From NCBI GenBank assembly GCA_016188495.1, contig JACPHU010000001.1, positions 1-42,807 of the forward strand: a stretch of 42,807 nucleotides of DNA, read 5' to 3'. The position numbers were made by a program, and so were the translations under genes. Below are positions 39,685 to 42,807 of the stretch, piece after piece (position 1 is the stretch's first letter; each line of letters starts with the position of its first letter). This DNA comes from Candidatus Uhrbacteria bacterium (GTDB taxonomy: Bacteria > Patescibacteriota > Patescibacteriia > UBA9934 > GWF2-40-263). The notes below the pieces were generated by a model. The model was not told where the DNA came from, searched no databases, and worked only from the letters and a program-made list of their open reading frames with translations.

Positions 39685-41004
39685 TTAAGGAAGTCTCACA
39701 AGAGCACTGTGGAGACAATTAATGGCACCGAGCGTGACCTCAGGGGTGTTGGCAAGGGAGAAACGAATAAACTCAGGTTGATGAAACACAGATCCCGGAA
39801 TAATCGCTAACCCATGTTCAGACGTGAGATATTGAGGGAGTGTAGAAACAGTCGTGACTCTCTCGTGTAACCAAGGAGACACTCGCACAAACGCGTAATA
39901 CCCTTGGTCCGCGACAAACTGATAGCCCCAAGAGTTCATCTGTTCGCGAAACAGTCTACGGCTTTGTTGGGTTGGTTCAACGACCCGACGAACCCATGGA
40001 TGTTTGTGTACATCGTCGTGTCGATATAGCTCAAAAGCAAGGGCTTCAGAGGTAACAGGCGTCAACACCGTGTGAGATGAAATCGCACCGATGGTCTTGG
40101 CAACGGTAAGACTTCCACAAAACAAATGAGCGTGACGAATATTACTTGCCCCGACAGACTTTGTCAGACCATCCAGTATGGTCACACATCCTCGTGCCTG
40201 TGGAGTGAGTGTCTTGAAAAGACTCGCGATGTCATAATGTTCTACCTCTTGATCCAAAACCATCTGATACATCAGATCAAGAAGAACGAACTTGATTCCA
40301 CAAGACACAGCCGTCTCAATCAGATCAACGATCTCCTGCTGGGTGAGATACACCCCCGAAGGATTATCAGGACTGGTTAACACAAGTCCGACAACGGGAT
40401 GCAAGTGATCCTGAGCAAACTCCACCGCGTGCTTGATCCCCTCCGGAGTCATTTTAAAATCCCCCTGAGTGGGAGCACGCAACATATTGAGTCCGCTTAG
40501 ATACCCTCCTTGGGCATAAGATTGCCAGGGGGCCGCAGAGACAATCACGCACTGACCGGCAGCACGCGTGAGAAGCGCGATGGACTGATACCACTTTTGC
40601 AACGCATCACGTCCGCCACAGGTTGTGAGCACATGAGCAGAACTTAAATCTGTAGAACCTTCCAGACGATAATAACGATTGAAAAGAACTTCTCTGACTC
40701 GCACATCCCCCTCAGGCTTCCCATAAGAGGTGGTTTGCGATCGAGAAAGAAATCGAGCGATTGCGCCCACAATCTCTTCGGGAGGAATGGGTGAGAGACT
40801 GGCTCCCCCATCGCCTTGAGAAGCATCATAGACAGGCAAATCTGGAGAATGACGTTTAAAGACCTCCAATCCCTGTTTGATGAGAAACATCTGAGAGGAA
40901 GGGAGTTCCCGTCTCAAGAATGATTGACCAGAAACTCGATACTCCAACGGATCCACAAAAACAGGGTCCGAGTATCCAAGCGCAATCGTTTGTCTGTCAG
41001 ACAT
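39685..41004 (-). CDS. PLP-dependent aminotransferase, class I/II
   Basis: 439 residues from ATG 41004, which has AGGAGG seven bases upstream. Fold-type I features are HVLTTCGGRDALQKWY (phosphate-binding turn), LTSPDNPSGVYLT (substrate and PLP contact), FVLLDLMYQMV (Asp for the pyridine nitrogen) and ILDGLTKSVGASNIR (Schiff-base Lys), with FIRFSLAN near the end containing the carboxylate-binding Arg. Substrate is uncertain; aspartate or aromatic aminotransferases are closest in style. It is monocistronic with its own terminator. A longer frame to 41031 lies over the ribosome-binding site and is rejected. Confidence 0.87.
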   Translation of the reverse strand: MSDRQTIALGYSDPVFVDPLEYRVSGQSFLRRELPSSQMFLIKQGLEVFKRHSPDLPVYDASQGDGGASLSPIPPEEIVGAIARFLSRSQTTSYGKPEGDVRVREVLFNRYYRLEGSTDLSSAHVLTTCGGRDALQKWYQSIALLTRAAGQCVIVSAAPWQSYAQGGYLSGLNMLRAPTQGDFKMTPEGIKHAVEFAQDHLHPVVGLVLTSPDNPSGVYLTQQEIVDLIETAVSCGIKFVLLDLMYQMVLDQEVEHYDIASLFKTLTPQARGCVTILDGLTKSVGASNIRHAHLFCGSLTVAKTIGAISSHTVLTPVTSEALAFELYRHDDVHKHPWVRRVVEPTQQSRRLFREQMNSWGYQFVADQGYYAFVRVSPWLHERVTTVSTLPQYLTSEHGLAIIPGSVFHQPEFIRFSLANTPEVTLGAINCLHSALVRLP

Positions 41005-41156
41005 GTAAAGACCTCCTTGGTTGATCGCCAAAAAATCCTACAATAAACTCACAAAAAATCAAAAAATCGTTATTGCCATTCTTCGCGCGTCCTCTCACAA
41101 ACAAGCCCTCTTCCTCGCATATTGGGCAATGAAGAATGTGGGGTGTGGGCTATAAC

Positions 41157-41185
41157 TGGACAAAATGTTCTTTTTGAAGTATTAT
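41157..41185 (+). promoter_or_regulatory. Promoter for the two small plus-strand genes
   Basis: TGGACA (41157-41162), 17-bp spacer, TATTAT (41180-41185). The 41005-41156 gap upstream contains a CATTCTTC/GAAGAATG inverted repeat (about 41076 and 41131), perhaps an operator shared with the divergent aminotransferase gene. Confidence 0.7.
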
Positions 41186-41225
41186 TTTTTGTTTTTTGGA
41201 ACAAAAACAGGAAAAGGAGAATAAA

Positions 41226-41555
41226 GTGAATCCAATAAAACTTACGGTCGCCAACCACTGGCAAGAGTTAGACGAGATGGAAAAAAACGGAGATCTCCCA
41301 GGAGAACTCGCACGTCATCTAAAACAACTGATAGGGTGTCATCTCAAGCAGATGATTCACCCAGCAGTATCTGCTGAAATTCTGCGTCTTGCCAAAGCAC
41401 ACTTGAAAGCGGGTATCCTCATTACCGATGAGAAACGCTGCTTCGAACAGCTCTATGAGATTGTTCTGTTCCAAGGTGATGAGCAAGCCCGCCTGTTCTT
41501 TCATCTGATTCCCAAATATCCACACGGACGTTTCCGGTATCTGGACGAAATCTAG
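41226..41555 (+). CDS. Hypothetical small helical protein
   Basis: 109 residues from GTG 41226, with AGGAG six bases upstream; the ORF open to 41196 has no ribosome-binding site. Mostly helical (HWQELDEMEKNGDLPGELARHLKQL in pieces), Leu and Lys/His rich, one Cys pair at distant positions. No family was recognised. It is first of a two-gene unit with a zinc-ribbon protein; their strong ribosome-binding sites suggest real expression. Confidence 0.65.
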   Translation: MNPIKLTVANHWQELDEMEKNGDLPGELARHLKQLIGCHLKQMIHPAVSAEILRLAKAHLKAGILITDEKRCFEQLYEIVLFQGDEQARLFFHLIPKYPHGRFRYLDEI

Positions 41556-41598
41556 ATCTGATACTTGAATAAAACCTCTACCGAAAAAGGAGTGGAAG

Positions 41599-41949
41599 AT
41601 GAGGGTACTTGAGGTTGGACGTGCGCATCCTGATTGGAAGCGTAAGTTCGATTGTGAAAACTGTGGGACAATCGTCGAAGTCGAACGATCAAATTTGGTA
41701 TTCACATACACACACGATATAAGCGGACCACGAAATAGAGTGGTAGCCGATTGTATCGTATGTAAGTATGAAATCGTCATCGACGACCCCGCCCATGACG
41801 ATTGGGGTGATTTACCTCACAAATCATACTGCCGAACTTGCCAACAACGAGTTATCGTGGCCGCAACAGATCTTGCCGATCCACATTGTTCCAACTGTGG
41901 TGCTTCGGTCACTGTTCATAAAGCACAGAAGAAGAAACAATACAGATAA
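41599..41949 (+). CDS. Small zinc-ribbon protein with four CxxC motifs
   Basis: 116 residues. CENC, CIVC, CRTC and CSNC form two probable zinc sites, the first two near residues 20 and 50, the last two near 80 and 100. The linker contains a hydrophilic acidic stretch (DDPAHDDWGDLPH). The pattern suits nucleic-acid or protein binding; the function is unknown. AAAGGAG lies seven bases before the ATG. It shares a promoter with the upstream gene and is followed by a strong terminator. Confidence 0.75.
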   Translation: MRVLEVGRAHPDWKRKFDCENCGTIVEVERSNLVFTYTHDISGPRNRVVADCIVCKYEIVIDDPAHDDWGDLPHKSYCRTCQQRVIVAATDLADPHCSNCGASVTVHKAQKKKQYR

Positions 41950-41957
41950 ATGCTTGA

Positions 41958-42020
41958 CCCCACCGCCAGCGAGAAACTTCCCTATCGGAAGCTCGCTGAT
42001 GGTGGGGTTATTTCTTTTCA
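41958..42020 (+). terminator. Terminator of the zinc-ribbon gene
   Basis: CCCCACC.CCAGCGAG pairs with CTCGCTG.GGTGGGG, then TTATTTCTTTTC. Confidence 0.8.
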
Positions 42021-42022
42021 AA

Positions 42023-42056
42023 AACAATATCGCATCATGAGTGATGCGATATTGTT
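42023..42056 (-). terminator. Terminator of ssrA
   Basis: Minus strand AACAATATCGCATCA / TGATGCGATATTGTT, 15 pairs, followed by TTTG. It starts at the last base of the encoded CCA. Confidence 0.85.
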
Positions 42057-42450
42057 GGTGGAGCTGAGGGGAATTGAACCCCTGTGTGGTTAGATTTTTC
42101 ACAATGACGTTTCCAAGCTCATTCACACCTGGAATACCTACATGCGCTTAAGGTGTGACGCAATACGTCTGTAGGAACCGATCGCAACTCTCGAGCGCGA
42201 AAGATCGGTGACTTCGCGTTCAAAGCTCAAAAATATAACACCCAATTGCTGGCTCTTGAGCAAAACCAACTTGGATGGTCCTTCAAACCCTTAGGCGAGG
42301 ACAGGAGCAAATGAAGGAACGCGCAAAGCGTTCTTGATCATTGCCATGACGTTGTTTGCAGTTGTCGTCTTACACGAGTTTGAGTACGTGCGGTCGTGCC
42401 CACACGGCTTGATCATTGTGAGTAGGCTCCCATCGATACCGATCAGCCCC
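42056..42450 (-). ncRNA. ssrA: tmRNA (ssrA)
   Basis: 395 bases. The 5' end GGGGCTGATCGG (42450) pairs with CAGCTCC before the encoded CCA (42056-42058), forming the tRNA-like acceptor stem. GGGGTTCAATTCCCC near 42066-42080 is the T arm. The 5' side has the TATCGATGGGA D-like segment. The tag frame starts at GCA 42359-42357 and ends at TAA 42293-42291. It encodes 22 residues beginning ANNVMAMIKNALR and ending PSFAPVLA. tmRNA rescues stalled ribosomes and marks the truncated product for proteolysis. The tag is longer than the usual 10-15 residues and ends in the usual hydrophobic-Ala style. Confidence 0.97.
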
Positions 42451-42609
42451 GGGACTGTTCCCGAATTCGCAACCTTGCCTTTCACGGGCACCCAGCCATC
42501 TCTTCAATGTACATTTTAGGTACATCTTCAGAGATGACCCGTCCGAATGGACATGAGTCCGGGCGGACAGCCCGTTCAAGGCAATCTCATCGAATTAGGA
42601 AACAGTCCC
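42451..42609 (-). repeat. Structured element copy D, flush against tmRNA
   Basis: Minus strand: 19-base arm 42609-42591 pairs with 42469-42451 (17 Watson-Crick, one G-U, one mismatch). Then ATGAGA opposite GGTTG, UUGCC/GGCAA, ACGGGC/GCCCGU, an extra GUCCG/CGGAC hairpin, and CAUCUCU/AGAGAUG with apical AUGUAC-CUAAAAU-GUACAU flanked by GAAG and UGA. It ends one base before tmRNA base 1 and starts within about ten bases of the predicted transcription start, so it is essentially the whole pre-tmRNA 5' leader. Confidence 0.88.
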
Positions 42610-42622
42610 GTCCCATGAGAAA

Positions 42623-42651
42623 AAACTAACAGAAAAACAGTGTTTTGTCAA
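42623..42651 (-). promoter_or_regulatory. Promoter of the element D-ssrA transcript
   Basis: TTGACA (42651-42646), 17-bp spacer, TAGTTT (42628-42623), minus strand. The expected start lies near 42616, just before the first arm of element D. Confidence 0.65.
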
Positions 42652-42679
42652 TCAAAAAATCCAGGATGTCAACGGGAAA

Positions 42680-42717
42680 TAGAAATGTCCTACTTCCAGG
42701 GATTTAGAAATGTCCTA
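42680..42717. repeat. 13-bp direct repeat at an insertion-sequence end
   Basis: TAGAAATGTCCTA occurs at 42680-42692 and 42705-42717, 25 bases apart. The second copy overlaps the stop codon of the transposase fragment. Such repeats are likely transposase-binding sites; the nearby TGTCAACGGG could be the terminal part. Confidence 0.6.
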
Positions 42718-42807
42718 GTGAGTGAGTTGTGAGAGGGTACAGTCTTTGGCGATTTGTTTTCTCCAAGGATGGTCGATCGCTGGTTTGGTAACCTGTTTGT
42801 TCGCAAG
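42715..42807 (-). CDS. C-terminal end of an IS transposase (cut by the window edge)
   Basis: The last 30 codons are in frame from the window edge to TAG at 42717-42715. The product contains KPAIDHPWRKQIAKD, resembling the 'P-xx-HPWR' ending of some DDE integrase-type transposases. The remainder, including catalytic residues, lies beyond 42807, so completeness cannot be judged. Identification rests on a short motif and the adjacent direct repeats. Confidence 0.6.
   Translation of the reverse strand, partial: LANKQVTKPAIDHPWRKQIAKDCTLSQLTH

Noticed and set aside
42291-42491. 66-codon minus-strand ORF
   Set aside because: It reads through the tmRNA 5' region into the tag frame; the sequence is ssrA, not a protein gene.
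42451-42609. Element D as the real 5' end of tmRNA, because it begins GGGACTG and contains TTCGATGAG
   Set aside because: GGGGCTGATC at 42450 pairs better with the acceptor 3' strand, gives a normal length (395 bases), and the element closes on itself by its own 19-bp stem.
1-42807. CRISPR array, tRNA or rRNA genes
   Set aside because: No regularly spaced direct repeats with spacers, and no tRNA cloverleaf or rRNA signature other than the tRNA-like part of ssrA was seen on reading; a tRNAscan or Infernal run would be needed to exclude a missed tRNA.

Overview
The window most likely comes from a Candidate Phyla Radiation (Patescibacteria) genome. This is an inference from gene content: a large secreted S-layer-type protein beside a sigma factor and a DUF5667 membrane protein, subtilases and a GHL15-like protein carrying FG-GAP/VCBS repeats, many dispersed polysaccharide glycosyltransferases, DUF2304, an AI-2E-type permease, little use of Shine-Dalgarno sites, and an ssrA gene. 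No rRNA or tRNA gene was recognised.

Layout. 1-7325 (minus strand): an M23 peptidase, a VanX-type dipeptidase, four glycosyltransferases, small membrane proteins and a UXS-like sugar-nucleotide epimerase. 7334-18866 (minus): a surface-protein locus with two tandem subtilase/FG-GAP proteins, a YCF48/BNR-like propeller protein, a 1245-residue S-layer-like protein, a DUF5667 membrane protein and a sigma-70-family factor. 19045-24659 (plus): a small HTH protein, a GHL15-like/FG-GAP protein, a membrane-anchored repeat protein and a glycosyltransferase. 24769-29356 (minus): three uncharacterised proteins (one with HELVH), a glycosyltransferase and an O-antigen ligase/polymerase-like protein. 29500-34460 (minus): a visibly GC-richer island of three exported proteins with MopE-type Asp/Cys repeats. 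Each has a consensus promoter, a long structured leader, a strong ribosome-binding site and its own terminator. A probable small RNA diverges from the last one. 34878-41004 (minus): a Wzz-like protein, a degenerate HtrA-like protein, three membrane or anchored proteins, a permease and an aminotransferase. 41157-42020 (plus): two small genes, one a zinc-ribbon protein. 42056-42651 (minus): ssrA (tmRNA) with its leader and promoter. 42715-42807: the 3' end of an insertion-sequence transposase.

The most unusual signal is a dispersed, strongly structured element with four full copies: 13014-13206, 27699-27824, 34750-34878 and 42451-42609. A partial copy lies near 21364-21396. Each full copy has a 19-bp outer stem whose sequence differs between copies but stays paired, then an invariant asymmetric internal loop (ATGAGA opposite GATCG or GGTTG). 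Inside this are a short UUGCC/GGCAA stem that itself covaries, an AYGGGS/SCCCGU stem, and an apical hairpin flanked by GA-rich internal loops. Copies sit flush against gene boundaries: one fills the gap between two operon genes, one touches a stop codon, and one forms almost the whole 5' leader of pre-tmRNA, ending at the base before mature tmRNA. I do not recognise it as a known RNA family.

Together the genes describe a cell-envelope region: synthesis and polymerisation of a surface glycan, a proteinaceous surface layer with a probable sigma/anti-sigma pair, exported proteases and binding proteins, and peptidoglycan-active enzymes.
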